A stretch of 64,000 nucleotides of DNA from Pyrocephalus nanus (GCA_038380795.1 CM076260.1:3779533-3843532), one strand, 5' to 3'; shown: positions 22,371 through 34,940, counted from the first letter of the stretch. The notes: generated by a model from the sequence alone, not told the origin. Program-made: numbers and translations.

Positions 22371-22715
22371 GCATCTTTGTGCAGCTCTTTCCTTTCTGCT
22401 CCTTCCCTCTCCCTATTTTTCCTCCTTCCTTTTTTTCAAAATTAATTTTCTAAATAATGAAATAAAGGAAAAGCAGGAGGGAGGAAAGACACCTCCTTTG
22501 TCAATTGAAGGGGAGTCACCTGCCAGTTGTCAGTCAGGCATCGCTTTTCAGAGCCTCCCTGAGCACTCCAGCTGTACCTGGGAGCCTCAGCAAGGAGACA
22601 GCTGGAGAGACCATGAGCAGCAGGGCATGGGGCAGCTTCCAAAAAGGACAAAAGCAGCATTTTTCCAACCCATGCACACCCCCCTTTCCATGACCATGTG
22701 GTTTTTCAGGGACTT

Positions 22716-22765
22716 AGGATCGTTAAGTCTGGAAAAGGTCTCTCAGATCAAGTCCAGCCAACTTG
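22716..22765 (-). repeat. Probable old CR1 tail
   Basis: ATCGTTAAGTCTGGAAAAGG followed by TCAAGTCCAGCC resembles the antisense CR1 form TTAAGGTTGGAAAAGACC..TCAAGTCCAACC. It is diverged and short. Confidence 0.45.
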
Positions 22766-23821
22766 ATAAATTTTTCTCTGAAAAACATTTTGATTAGGAG
22801 GCTCTTTTTTCCCTTTTTATTTTTATTTTTTTTTAGTCCCTTTGAGCTCTCTGTGCTCAGTGTTGGGAGGAATATTAACTTGAGTAGCATCAGGACTCCT
22901 CTGCTTGCTTCATACTCTCTCTTTGCTTCATCAGGGATACTCATTAGCAAGGAGAACATCAGCAACATAAATTCATAAATTTCCCTATGGAAACATATAC
23001 CTTGATGCCAAAGAAACAGCTCCTGCCAGCCTCCAGTTATGACATTCACTTCATACTCTCTCCCATCAGCACTAGAATGTTGCAAACTTTCTGGAATTTG
23101 GGAAGAATCAGAATTTTTTGTACCTTCAGTCTGGGTGCAGATACCAATCCACAGGGTGGAGGGAAGAACAGTGGCCTTGACCCCCCAGACAGGCTGTAAG
23201 TTTTCCTAAACCTTAGCTCCATGTCTGTGTTATTTCTTCTCCTGTGGCCTTGCAAATGTGTGTGTGCCTGTAACTTAATCCTGGCCCAAGCTGTGCAGCA
23301 AGAGTTAAATGCTGATCCCAGGCTCTGGTGGAACAGGCAGGTGCAGGCTGGAGGCAGCTGCTGGAAGTAAATAAGGGATGGGTTTCCACTCCAGGGTTAA
23401 ACCCCTAATTCATGCAGTCTCTCAAGACTAGGGACAGGTTCAGCTGCCCAGCCAGAAGGTTTGGCTTTATTTGCTGATACATAAGCATCTGGCACCACCT
23501 GAGGAGCCACAGGTTGTCAAAGACACCCACATGTGACAGGCAGGTGTGGGTGGCACAGCATAGACCTGATGAAAATCCAGAAGCCAGTGGACTGTTCTTA
23601 GGCTGTCTCAAAGGTAGTAGGAGCCTCTCTGGCTCTTTGGCAACTGAATAAAGTCCACATCTCCACAGACTACGAAAGGTTTTCAACACCACAGAGATGA
23701 AGAGACCACCAGGTGCAGAAAGGAAGTGTTGTGTCTGAGACATGGGCAATGGGAGGGAGCACAGGTTGCAATTCACACCCTCCTGCTTTTCCATTGGTCT
23801 TGCCTAGTTTTTATGATTAAA

Positions 23822-24318
23822 TCGCAGATTGGCTTGGATTAGAAAAGACTTCTAAAGCTTATTTAGTTCTAACCCCCTGCCATGGACAGGGACACTTTCC
23901 ACTAACCCAGGTTGCTCCAAGCCCCCTCCAACCTGGCCTTGAACACTTCCAGGGATGGGGCAGCCACAGCTTCTCTGGGCAACCTGTGCCAGGGCCTCAC
24001 CACCCTCACAGGGAAGAATTCCTTCCCAATATTCCATCTAAACCTGTCCTCTGGCAGTTTCAAGTCATTCCCTCTTGTCCCAAGTCCCTCTCCAGCATTC
24101 TTGGAGCCCCTTTAGACACTGGAAGGGGCTCTCAGGTCTCCCTTGAGCCTTCTCTTCTTCAGGTGAACATCCCCAGCTCTCCCAGACTGTATCCAGAGCA
24201 GAGGGGCTGGATCAGAGCATCACTGTGGCCTCCTCTGAACTTGCTTCAGCAGGTCCAGGTCCTTCTTATGTTGGGGGCTCTACAGCTGGCAGCACTGCAG
24301 GTGGAGTCTCATGAGGGC
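23822..24318 (-). repeat. CR1 LINE 3' fragment, about 500 bp
   Basis: Antisense copy with GACAGGGACACTTTCC, CACAGCTTCTCTGGGC, GGAGCCCCTTTAGACACTGG and the inner end GGCAGCACTGCAGGTGG. Confidence 0.9.
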
Positions 24319-24811
24319 AAGTAGAGAGAGAGAATCCCATCTGTCAATCTGATGATCACGCTGCTTGTGATGCAGACCAGAAGAAAAAAAGGATAATTTT
24401 TCCTCTATTGCTCTTCTGAATTCCCTTCATTACCTAAGAGTTAGTTCTGTACAAGGAGGACAGGGTGAAATCATGGTTTGACAAGCATCTTTCTGGATTA
24501 CATCTAGAAGACCACAGGGCTTAGGTCAGATGCAGAAGCCCTGGCTTTGAATCAGACTGAAATTTTGCAAAGCATCTTGGTGGCTGAGGAACATAAATGT
24601 CACTGGTTTCAAGGTCTGTGTCTGTGCATGGCACAGTGCTGAGGTACAGCACAGGAACTCAGTGGTTTCTTCTGTTGCTGGCACAGTTTTGACCTGTGTC
24701 AACTAGGACTGACCCTAACAGCTCCTAAGATTAGCTTAGGAACTAGGGCAGGCCAAGGATAATTCCCAGTAAGGGATTTTGAAGATGACAATTTTTTTAG
24801 GGAAGTGAGAG

Positions 24812-24975
24812 AATGATGGAATCATAGAAAGTATGGGGCTGGAAAGGACATTAAAGATCACCTTGTTCTAACCCCTGCCATGGGCAGAGACACCTTCCAC
24901 TATCCCAGGCTGCTCCAAGCCCCGTCCAACCTGGCCTGGAACACTTCCAGGGATGGGACAGCAACATCTTCTGGG
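24812..24975 (-). repeat. CR1 LINE 3' fragment
   Basis: Antisense copy from GATGGAATCATAGAAAG through GACACCTTCCACTATCCC to GGAACACTTCCAGGGATGG. Confidence 0.88.
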
Positions 24976-26075
24976 TGTGAATAGGTCACTAGTGAACTAA
25001 TAGTGGTGTAGACAGTGAAACTTGGACTCCCAGATGCCAAAAAGTCTCTTTGGAATATGAGTCCAAGGAATAACGACTACAGTGATAAACCTGTGTGCCT
25101 ACAGCATTTCCTAAAGCCAAGCATGTCCAGCCTGACCCACACAACTGACCTGTAGCTTGGATAATAAATGGATACGAATCTGCTGAATTATAAGGTCTAC
25201 CTACTGGCAGAACCTCTCATAGCCAGGTTTAAATTAAATTGTAAACATTAATCACTGCAACATAAACGTGTTTTTAATCTTCTAAGTAGATTTGGCTTGT
25301 TGAGGTTATTTTGGGTTGGAATTCCTACAATTTCCCATGGAAAATCAAGGTCTGAAAACCTTTCAAACCTAGACCATAATGGTAGCGATAGTTCCCTCAA
25401 AAATTCCTAAAGTCTTAAAATAAATTAAGATTGTTTGAAAGCTGGTCTACAGTGGAAGAAGGGAATGTATGAGAAATGATTTTATTTCTTCAGCTCCATG
25501 GAACAGGAACTTCAAGGTACTTGGAGCTATCCATGGGACTTCCAGGCTGTTCTAGATGGGTTAAAGTCAACTGTTCCACTGTTTGAAAAGAGATATACTG
25601 AGCTCATTGCTGCACAGTGATATTAGAGGAAAGAATTAAGCAGTGCTCAGGAGAGGAAGGGGCATTTGTGCCATGGCAAGACTAGACTGAGTTATGGATA
25701 ATACAAACTTAGGGAAAAAACCCCATAATTTTTAACAAGGCTGTGTGTCTGCTTAGCTCCACAGTGTCATATGAATTAGGAGGTGACTTCCTGCAGCCTG
25801 TTTTGTCTGTTCATTGCACTGAGACAGTGTAATGAATTAATATTCATCAATCCACTAAAGAAATTCCCATATCTGTAATATTCATTTTAATGCCATTAAA
25901 GAAGATTTTGTTATGAATTTCTGGGAATAAAGGTTGAGCATTTGTAACTAATGTGACTTCTGGATTCAGTTTTGCTCCTCACAAGTCATTCCTACCCAGT
26001 GCTGTTTTATTCTTAATCCGTGTCAATCTGAAGCATTTTCCACCAGCTGAGAATAGATGACATTATGAACCTGGG
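24976..26075. other. Intergenic unique sequence left of miR-206
   Basis: A/T-rich sequence with no recognised gene. It lies between the two microRNAs and could be part of their primary transcript, but no exon signal is identifiable. Confidence 0.45.
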
Positions 26076-26305
26076 TAGATTTAGATTAGATATTAGGAAA
26101 AAATTATTCCTTGTGAAGGTCATGAGGCACTGACAGAGGTTGCCCAGAGAAGCTGTGGCTGCCCCATTCCTGGAAGTGTTCCAGGCCAGGTTGGACAGGG
26201 CTTGGAGCAACCTGGGAGAGTAGAAGGTGTCCCTACCCATGGCAGGGCATTGGAATGAGGTGATCTTTATTCTCCCTTCCAACCCAAACCATCCATGATT
26301 CTGTA
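26076..26305 (+). repeat. CR1 LINE 3' fragment
   Basis: Runs from AGATTTAGATTAGATATTAGG to CCATCCATGATTCTG with all standard blocks. It ends about 340 bases left of the miR-206 precursor. Confidence 0.9.
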
Positions 26306-26639
26306 AATTACTGATATTGTCTGGGATGTAGTGATCTGCAGAATGCCCTTGAAAAGCACTTTCAGCACAGTGTATTATTTTGATTAGGTGGACCCTATAG
26401 TCTACTGGTTGATTTTTTTTTTCCTGAGAAAAATGTGCAGAATATATCTTCGTTATCAAATTTGCATGGAGTCAGGAGTTTGCAGCCTTTGTAGGTATTC
26501 AGATTCCTGTGTGGTGCTGGATGCACTGTAATGTGAATGTGAGCTGCCTGACCACATCTGACGAAGCCAAATTCAAATAAAATGCAGTTACAGAAGAGCA
26601 CTGGATTCCTTGCAGTTGCTGGAAGGAGAGGATGATGAT

Positions 26640-26725
26640 GTCTCCCTGAAACCACACACTTCCTTACATTCCATAGCAGCCTAATCCATATGGGGATATA
26701 AAGAAGCATGTCATCTCATAAGAGA
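26640..26725 (-). ncRNA. MIR206: miR-206 precursor hairpin (mature 3p at 26652-26673)
   Basis: The complement of 26652-26673 is identical over 22 nt to miR-206 as I know it (starts UGGAAUGU, ends GUGUGUGG). The 5p arm is the complement of 26690-26711, ACAUGCUUCUUUAUAUCC.., which pairs with it. The loop region reads AUAUGGAUUAGGCUGCUAUGG. miR-206 is a vertebrate skeletal-muscle myomiR of the miR-1 family (seed GGAAUGU), induced by MyoD-type factors; it represses targets including HDAC4 and PAX7. It sits 5.4 kb upstream of miR-133b on the same strand, as in mammals. Hairpin ends were set by analogy to the 86-nt mammalian precursor. Confidence 0.96.
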
Positions 26726-26905
26726 AGTCTGGATCGTGCCTTCTGGGCAGCAGCACAGCCATCCATCCTCCATTCCTGAAGAGGCAAAGTTGTTCCTCAA
26801 ATGCTTTTCAGAGCCAGCAGAGTCTGATTCCTCTTTGGAAAAACACTGGCAGCACAGAATCCTGTCATTTTGTTGGTACCCTTGACAAGTTTGGGGTGTT
26901 TTGGA

Positions 26906-26949
26906 GGAATATATTCCGGTGGTTCAGATTTTCCAGTGCCTGTCACTTG
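26906..26949 (-). promoter_or_regulatory. Palindrome and E-box just upstream of miR-206
   Basis: A perfect 12-base palindrome GGAATATATTCC (26906-26917) and an E-box CACTTG (26944-26949) lie about 180-225 bases 5' of the miR-206 hairpin on its own strand. MyoD-family factors bind E-boxes and are known to drive miR-206. Function here is inference. Confidence 0.3.
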
Positions 26950-27312
26950 TAAGCACTCCTCTGTGTGCCACTGCACAGTGCTGGAACGCTGGAATCTCAT
27001 GGAAGAGCATTTTGGAGAGGGTCTTGTACTTGTTTCTGAAATCCTGAAACACTGAAAAACTAGAGTTTGCTGTTAAAAAGACCAACTCAGGTGAGTGAGA
27101 GGTGATAAAGATGGTAAACACTGCTCTTTCCTTTCACTTTTTTGTTATTACTGGCATCAAGGCAAGGCCTTGAGGACCTGCCTGAGCACAGATGCTGCTC
27201 ATACACAGCCAGGAACGTGGTCCCTGCCCTGAGGAGCTTCCTGGCCAAGCAGGCAATGCTTTCAGAACCAAACAGCAGTTCACCTGGCTGGTTAGAAACA
27301 AATTTTAAATTG

Positions 27313-27565
27313 TAGGGTCACAGAGTAATTTTGGTTAGGCTAGAAGGATCTGGAGGGCTCTTGTGCATCTCCTGGCTCAAAGCAGGAACAGCTTAGGTCA
27401 GGTTGCTCAGCATCATGTCTAGTTGAGTTTGAATCTCTTCAAGGATGGACTTGCCTCAGTGTTTTTGGGGTCTCTGTCCCAGAGTTTGACCACACTGATG
27501 GTGAAAAACATGTGTGCTGATATCTAACTGGAATTTCCTGTGTTCCAGCTTGTGTTATGCCCTGG
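27313..27565 (-). repeat. Old diverged CR1 LINE 3' fragment
   Basis: Antisense, matching an older CR1 subtype: AGGGTCACAGAGTAATTTTGG, CTCAAAGCAGGAACAGC, CAGGTTGCTCAGCATCATGTC, CTCTTCAAGGATGGAC and CCTGTGTTCCAGCTTGTG. It is more diverged than the dominant subtype. Confidence 0.75.
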
Positions 27566-30118
27566 TGTACCTTTGAGAGGAACCTGTCAGGACACATAGA
27601 TGGATTTCTTTGTTTGATGACAGAAATGAAGAGCAGAAGTGAAATGCAGGGTACCCTGGTGCCCTCTCTTGTGCTATGTCCTGGATCTGGGGCTATTTCA
27701 CACTCCCATCCTTGTTGGGACAGGCACACTCAGGGATGCTCAAAGGGAGTTAAGGCCATGTTTGGGAAACAGCTGGTTGGAATCAATTTGTTCATGTACC
27801 AGATGCAAAAAGATAATTTTTTTCTAAGAGGAATTGTCTCTAAGAATAGAAGAGGGGAGGGAAGTAACCAAGTTTCTGATACACAACCAGTCCTTACAAG
27901 TATGTAGGGCAGGAAAAGAAAAGCTTTTCTCTCATGTTTTTGCTTCCAAAAGCAACAAAAGACTATGGAAGGATCTCTGATGATGAGAAGCACTAAAATA
28001 AAAATGGGAATAGCCACAGGATTTAAAAGAAACACAAAGTCTACTTGAAAGCAGACCCTGGTGAGAGGTTGCTGGCCAGGTACAGATTCCAGAGTGCATA
28101 ACAGCACTATACACATTCCTCAGAGGCTCCAGGTCTCCCTGGAGCTTTACTGTCACTCTCCAGGCACTTTACTGTGTTGGAGGAGTTCAGTCAGAGTGGC
28201 TGTCCATGCTTACAAGGTCTTCGTCCTTCCCTGTGACTGAGGTGTTCCCCTGCATGATACTACTTCAGAAAATATCCCTCTTGCAACATCCCCCAATATC
28301 TGATATTGCTGGTTTTTCACATCTCACGGTCACCCACCTCAGTTTTTCTGCCCCTGTTTTTTCCCTCTCAGCTGTTCAATAAATCTGTGTAATTACACAG
28401 TGTAATGATATCTACAAAAGGGTTTGGGATGGAAATCCATCCCATGGCATTGTTCCTCACAGTGATCTGTTGGGTTGATTGCTTTAGAGACAGGGGAATC
28501 TAGGAAAAGCTCAAATTTATTTTCACTTAAAAACTTTATAATTCTAATATTATATATGGTGCTTCAAGTAATTTTGCTTGTACAAAATTCATTATTTACT
28601 ACAGTGAAGGGATGAGTGGCTTTTATGGGCAGTTGTTTGTTTGTTTTAAAGCCAGATAAAGACTTTGAATTTCTAGAAAAATTCATGGCAGGGAATTTTG
28701 CATACTCAGCCTTTACTTCAATAACCTCAGTAGCTGATAAAACAAAGTAATGCAAATTCTAGAGAAAGATGAGTCATGCAGTGACCCAGGAAATTATATT
28801 GTTTACAAGTCTCGAAGAGCAGGAGTGGTGTCTGAATTTCCATTATACAGAGACTTTTACACCAAGTAAACACAGGTGTTAAAAATACCACAGCAAAACA
28901 TTCCTATCCTTTAATTTTTTTAAATGTAAGACAGACAGTACTATAGGAGCATTTAATTTGAGATTAAGAACTCAATGTAATATTTAATTCCCAGTCAGAT
29001 GAAGGCCTTTGACTCAGAAAAGGTGAGGAAAATGAACCTTGCTGACATCAGAAAAAAACTCCCAGAGATTTCAGTAAAGCCATGACACAGTTTGTGGGTT
29101 CCCAGGTTTTTGAGAGCATAAATCTGTTTGCATGAATTACCAACAATAATGAATTAATAGAAATTTCTTCTTAACCTTCTCAACCCTCACATGGATCTGC
29201 ATAATTTTTACTGCTTATGATTATAAATACTTCATTAGGTGGGACCCACCCTGTTTAAACTCTGGGCTACTTCTGGGGCCACAAACAAGCCATGCAACAG
29301 CCACGTGCTGTAAGAGACTTTCTCCACAAAGGAAAAAGGACACCTTTAGCGATTAAAATCAGTTTAGGGTTCCAAAATGCTTTCCCAATTCTTTGGCCCC
29401 AAATTTCTTCCTCTGTATTCCAGTTTCACAGAAGTTTCTTATTGCAAACATGCAGGTGTCAGGCAGGGAAACTGAGGTAACAGCAGAGGGAAGTGGACAG
29501 ATGTGACCAGCATCAGATCTCCAGAATTCCCCCCAATTTACTGTCAGGTACATGACTGTACCTTCAGACACATCGCTGTTGTGCACAACACAGTTGCTCA
29601 GAGAGGTGGAATTCACCTCATTTGGTGTTGGACACAGAGGAACTGCAAGTCCAACCTCACTAAAAGCTGAGTTGTTGGAAGCTCTGACAGAGGAGACTGA
29701 GAGCAGGAATCCCATTCCTCCAGTAGCAAAAATGGAAATTTGCTGTCTAGAAAATAGGGAAGGAAGTAACATCATCAACAAAGTTCACTGGTTTAATAAA
29801 AAAATCTGCCTAAGGGTAGGAGGACTGAAAAAAATTTAAAGAATAGGGACAAGAAATGAAAAATCTTATTCAGACCTGAACAAATCTTTTGTTGTAGTTC
29901 CTGACTTTTGCTATGCTGTCTTAGCTTCTGCGCCCTTATAGTAAAGACTAAAAGCCATTATCCAAGATTACTGCTTTCTGAAATGTTTCCTTGTTGTTCT
30001 TTCCTGAAATAAGATGAAGAGGTCTAGCGCAAGGAAGTTTTGCATAGATGCATTTTTCAGACTCTTTTCTTATGTATGGAAAATACATTGTCCTTCAACA
30101 AATTGTAAAGGAGTTTTA
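27566..30118. other. Intergenic unique sequence
   Basis: A/T-rich sequence without recognisable genes, RNAs or CR1. Any upstream promoter of the miR-206/miR-133b primary transcript would be expected here or further right, but I cannot point to one. Confidence 0.45.
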
Positions 30119-30365
30119 TCATAGAATCATAGGGTTTTGTGTTGGAAAGGACCCCAAAGACCATCTTGTTCCAAGCCCCCTGCCATGGGCAGGATCACCT
30201 TCCAGTATTCCAAGTTGCTCCAGGCCCCATCCAACCTGGCCCTGGACACTTCCAGGGGTGGGGCAGCCACAGCTTTTCTGAGTAACCTGTATCAGGGCCT
30301 CACAGGGAAGAATTTTTTCCTAATATTCCATCTAAACCTACTCTCTTTCAGTTTAAAGCTGTTAT
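30119..30365 (-). repeat. CR1 LINE 3' fragment
   Basis: Antisense from TATCATAGAATCATAGGG through CAGGATCACCTTCCAG and GGGTGGGGCAGCCACAGC to ATTCCATCTAAACC. Confidence 0.9.
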
Positions 30366-31389
30366 AGCTGCTTCCTGATAGCATGTTCCTAAATGTCTCA
30401 TAGGCCTGCGTTAAAGTACCATAGAAATTCTGGGATCAGATAGTGGATTTATAGTGATAATGAGGAATCAGACTTAGTTACTTGGCAGATCCTTGATCCC
30501 AAGCATGTAAGTAGGTAAATATTCCTTATTTATGTCTATTATTTTGGCACACTTTGTGGACTGGGATTTTAAAATCTTAAGTAGGTGTAAATGAGGATTT
30601 AATGATGCTGCCAAAATCCCATTTTAGCAAGATTTGTATTAAATTCATTGACTGGAATGAACTGGGACTGCTGCAGTGAAGACTCACCAGGTTGTATTTC
30701 CAGACCACACTATTCCAAGATTTAGAAAACTCAAAACAGGCAGAATGAAGAAACATGGATTGGAAAATTATAGCTAAGTGAGTAGAAATTCAGAAGCTGA
30801 CTGGAACACAGCTTGAGTGTAAAAAATTGACAGGAATGGCCATAAAAGCTGTCAGTGAAGGAGGGCAATAGGACATAAATGCATCCATTTAAAATCAGTC
30901 TCTTTTTTTTTTTTTTTTTTTTTTCCTACTCTGGAATATTATACTCCTTGTGAACTGCAGATATGGAAAATTAAGAGCCAAGAGATGATGTCTTTTGGAG
31001 CCACTGAGAGTAACCCAATCATCTGAGGCATATCCAGAGTCACTTCTGTCCCTGCCTGGCATGAGGAAGAGAAGAAAGAAAGAATGGGGCAGCTGTCCCC
31101 CAAGGGTCCCTGTGACTGCGCTGGTTTGGGGATGAGATGGGAGATGATACTCCTGAAACTGGCTCTCTAATATGCCTGGCATTTGGGCAGTCACTCATCT
31201 GGGCTCTCTGTCAAGTTTCTTTTTCCACCCTGGATTGCCCAAGGAATGCTTTCCTGGGAGCAGTTGTTCCTGGAAGGAGGGAGGCAGCTTAGCCTTTCAT
31301 TTTCCTGTCTGCACACATGGGCACAGTGAGGTCCATCTGTGTGACAGCACTACAAAGAGGGGAAGGGGTAAATAGGAGTCACCTCATTG
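30366..31389. other. Intergenic unique sequence
   Basis: Non-coding, with a T22 run at 30903-30924. No gene is recognised. Confidence 0.45.
30903..30924. repeat. Poly-T tract (22 T)
   Basis: Simple homopolymer run in intergenic sequence. Confidence 0.9.
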
Positions 31390-31617
31390 ACTTGATGGAA
31401 GAAATTCTTCCTTGAGAGGGTGGTGATACCCTGGCATACCTTTCCCAGAGAAGCTGCGGCTGCCCCATCCCTGGAATTGTCCAAGGCCGGGTTGGACAGG
31501 GCTTGGAGCAACTTGGAAGAGTGGAAGGTGTCCTTGCCTGTGGCAGGTAGTTGGAACAAGGTGGTCTTTGGGGTTCTTTACGACCCAAACCACAATGTGA
31601 TTCTATGATTCTATGAC
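31390..31617 (+). repeat. CR1 LINE 3' fragment
   Basis: Runs from GATGGAAGAAATTCTTCC through CAGAGAAGCTGCGGCTGCC to GTGATTCTATGATTCTATGAC, an intact octamer tail. Confidence 0.9.
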
Positions 31618-32027
31618 TTAAAAGAGGAATCCCCTTCCAAGTGCTCTGCTCTTCTCCAAAGGAAAGATTTGAGCCCAAACTGTTGCACATTTGGATTTTA
31701 CTACCTCATTGCTCCTCTGCCAAGAGCAAAAGGCACCTCACATGGGGCAAAAACTCACGTAGAGCCTTTTCTTGCCTCCTTTGCGATTTTCGATGTGACT
31801 GTGGTCAAGTCAGCGAGGTTACCACTTTAGCCTTGGAGACAAATTAGCTGTCTGAGAGTAGATTTGTGAAGCAGAGTTAATTAGTTTCATCTTAACCCTG
31901 TCCTAACCACAGCTTACAGGAAGCTTAAAACTCAAGAAATCAAGTTTGCATCTGTCTGCAAAATAGCGCCTGTGTCTAACCAGAGACTATATTTAGGCCC
32001 TTGGGTTTTGGAGGTTTTTCATGAGCC

Positions 32028-32050
32028 TTTTTTTTTTTTTTTTTTTTTTT
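32028..32050. repeat. Poly-T tract (23 T)
   Basis: Simple homopolymer run. Confidence 0.9.
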
Positions 32051-34332
32051 AGCTCTGGTGGGGTTTCATGAGTTTCAAAGTTTGTTGATTTTGCTCCATA
32101 AACTGTGGTAAAGAACTCTCTACCTCAAGTCAGTGGGAATAAGGGCTCAGTGAGCACCTCTGAAACATCACCCAGTCCCAGTGTGCCCATATTTAATTTG
32201 TTAAAAAAGGGAGGCTTGAAGGAGAGTAAAATGCTGGAGAAAAAAGGTGTGTTGCCCAAGGTTATTTGGAAAGGCTGTGTCAAATCACCAGCAGTCCTGG
32301 CAATGTGCCTGTCCATCCTTACAATCCCCTTGTTTGATTTTCTATCACTTTTACCTCAATATAAAAAGATATTTCAATTATGGGTTCTAAGTTATATTTT
32401 CTGCTTTATCTGGTGCTTTTAAACTGAGACTTTGGCTCTGTTTTAGCATCACCATATTTTATTTATCCAGTCAGATCCTGTGCACCAAAAGCAGGGTCAC
32501 ATCCCTTGAGCAGAGCCTGCTCACCAGCATTCCCAGATTATGGGTGGGGAAACTGAGGTATGGAGGTAAATTTTTTACCTGGGACAAACTGGAGACCCTG
32601 TAGCTGTACAAGTTCAGCATGGTCTCCCTTGCTCCTCAGCTTTCCCTTTCCCCCCATATTTTGAATGTAAATGAATTTAATGGTTCAGGATAACTGTGCC
32701 TCAAGAAGCCAGTAGGATTTTTGCCACTGGCTTGAAAAGGTGGGGAATCAACCTCCTCTTCGTCCTGCATCTGAAACTGTTTAGCTGAGGATTTTTGGAT
32801 TGCCTCAAATCACAAACCCTCTCCCAGCCTGGAGCTTTTTCCTGGAGGACAGGAGGCCCAATGCTGTGCTCTGGAAGTGAGTGGGAAGGATACAGCCTTG
32901 GGAAAGAGGACAGTGCCCTTTTCCTCTATTTTATCTTTTTTGGTTAGTTCCTCCCCATGTGATCCAAGCACAGGGAATTAAGAGGATAAGTTGAGACAAG
33001 AGGAGGATAAACCCACACTGGGCTCCTGACCATTTCAGACATTCATTTCCAATTAAATTACTGAATACTGCTAACAGGCTGGAAATACCAGGTACAGCCA
33101 TCCATGGTGAGGAAGGACTCAAAGAGAGGGCCCAGCAGTGTGTCAAGAGGCCTCCTCTCTCCCTTGACTCCATAAGAAGCCAGGGTTGACTGTTCTTTTC
33201 ATTTAGACTTCTCACTTAAGGGTTAAAGGGTAATGGGGTTGAATTTGGACCTATGCACATCTCTTCTGTTGCTCTCCACATCTAGAAATGGAGAAAGCAC
33301 TTCATAGTCTAATAAGGACTCTGGAGCAATAAATAGATCAAAACCAGTGTGGAGATGACACAGTCTAACATCTGGCCATGGCTGAAAGGGGACACACTAG
33401 TGGGAATTTTCTGGTGATCACTTTATTCCCTGGTGAGAATTAAAATCAGAAGGTCACTTCCCCTCAGAAGTTGTTCATTACACCTGGACACTGCAATCAG
33501 AAGAAGCTCCTTGGGAAGGCTCTGAGGTTGCAGAGCTCCCCAGGGAATGAAACTGGACCCCCTGGCCTATACTGATCAGCTGAGATCCTGCAGTTCCTCC
33601 TCAGAAGTCCCTGTACCCCCTGGGTCACTGAAGGGTTGCTTGGGAACCAAGAGATCTGGCCAACAGGGCACCAAGCACCAACTCTTTTGCTTTTGTGAAC
33701 CAAACCCTTTTTTTGAAAGTGTTTCTGAAAATCAAACCCGTCCCTTGGATTGTCTGTCCATAGCTATGAGCCTGAGCGCATCCACTTTGAAGGGATGCTG
33801 AGATGCCATGGCCACAGGCCCCATCCAGGCAGTGTGGACTGGTCCCTGGGAAGTTGATAGTGAATCTGGGGTCCTGTTTGGACCATGAGGAAGCCACTTC
33901 ATCTCCTTTCCCTTCTCCATCCTTGGCAGCATTTTCCCTGCCCGGAATTCCTTCTATGCTTTCCACAACCTTGGATGCTGCACCTGTGCTCTCTGGGCTT
34001 GGCCACAAGTACCAGCAATTCTCACACCACGGGAGATATATATTAAAAAAAGAGTAAATCTCAGATATTACCTTCAGCAAAGAAGCAGTTGGTCCCTTCA
34101 TCCTCCTCTCCTGGCTCCTTTGTCACCTCACAGCACGCCAGGGGTGTTAGCTGGGCTGGCATCTCCAGCAAGGGGAGTTTTCCTCCTCTTCAAGGTTTCC
34201 ACAAGGAAGCAGGAGTTGATGTGGTCAGAAAGGCTCTCCAGCAAACAGCCTCTCTCTGGGAGTGCCCAACAGTCTCTTAGCCAAGGCTGAGGCTAAAAAA
34301 GCACTTGAAGCATCTTATGTTACAGAACCCTC

Positions 34333-34353
34333 TGTGTGTGTGTGTGTGTGTGT
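34333..34353. repeat. (TG)n microsatellite
   Basis: About ten uninterrupted TG units, 50 bases left of a T27 run. Both are likely length-variable. Confidence 0.9.
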
Positions 34354-34405
34354 TTGGGAAAATGGGCATTTCCCTTTCACCCACTTTCCTCTACACCACT
34401 GCCAC

Positions 34406-34432
34406 TTTTTTTTTTTTTTTTTTTTTTTTTTT
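34406..34432. repeat. Poly-T tract (27 T)
   Basis: Simple homopolymer run at the left border of the C-rich block. Confidence 0.9.
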
Positions 34433-34609
34433 AACTTCTCCCTAGTGATAACCGTGTTAAATTCCCCTCCCCTCACTCAGTTTTTCTACCGCCTTGGCTC
34501 ATTCTCCCCTCCTATCTTGCATCAGCGTCCTCTTAACGCCCTTGCTGGGTCTATTGTTAAAGGTTTCTCAGCCCCCTCAGGGCAGAGCAGCCTCTTGCCA
34601 CCCTGGCAT

Positions 34610-34940
34610 CGGGTTGCCCGTTGTCTCTTCACACCCATCTGCTCCTCCCTGCTTTGCTCTGCCCCGAAGATGCTCTGCTGCCATCCCGGCGCGGTCCCTG
34701 CCCTGGCAGGCTGTCACCCTCCCTTTTGTATCGCCCACCCCCGGGGGCCAGCCCAGCCCATCGCCCCGTCCTCCCACCTGCCCGTGTCCTTTACAGCCCG
34801 AGGCCATTCCCGTCCCTCCTGTCCACCTCAATCACCCTTTGACAGCGGCATGTTGAGTGACACCCCTTCAGCTGTCCCGTTGCTGGGAGGGCACTTGGGC
34901 AGTTTATCCTTTTTTTCCGATGCTGCAGCTCGGTCCTGCC
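34610..34940. promoter_or_regulatory. Small CpG-rich, C-skewed block (possible CpG island)
   Basis: By hand count there are about 17 CpG dinucleotides in 330 bases (for example CATCCCGGCGCGGTCC and CCCCCGGGGGCC), in a window where CpG is otherwise scarce. The + strand is strongly C rich and G poor. It is not CR1. It could be an unmethylated promoter or enhancer, for instance for a non-coding RNA or an upstream PKHD1 exon, but no transcript evidence is visible. Confidence 0.35.

Noticed and set aside
27170..27260. Region reminiscent of a gene fragment left of the old CR1
   Set aside because: No open frame with motifs. Probably unique non-coding or very old repeat.
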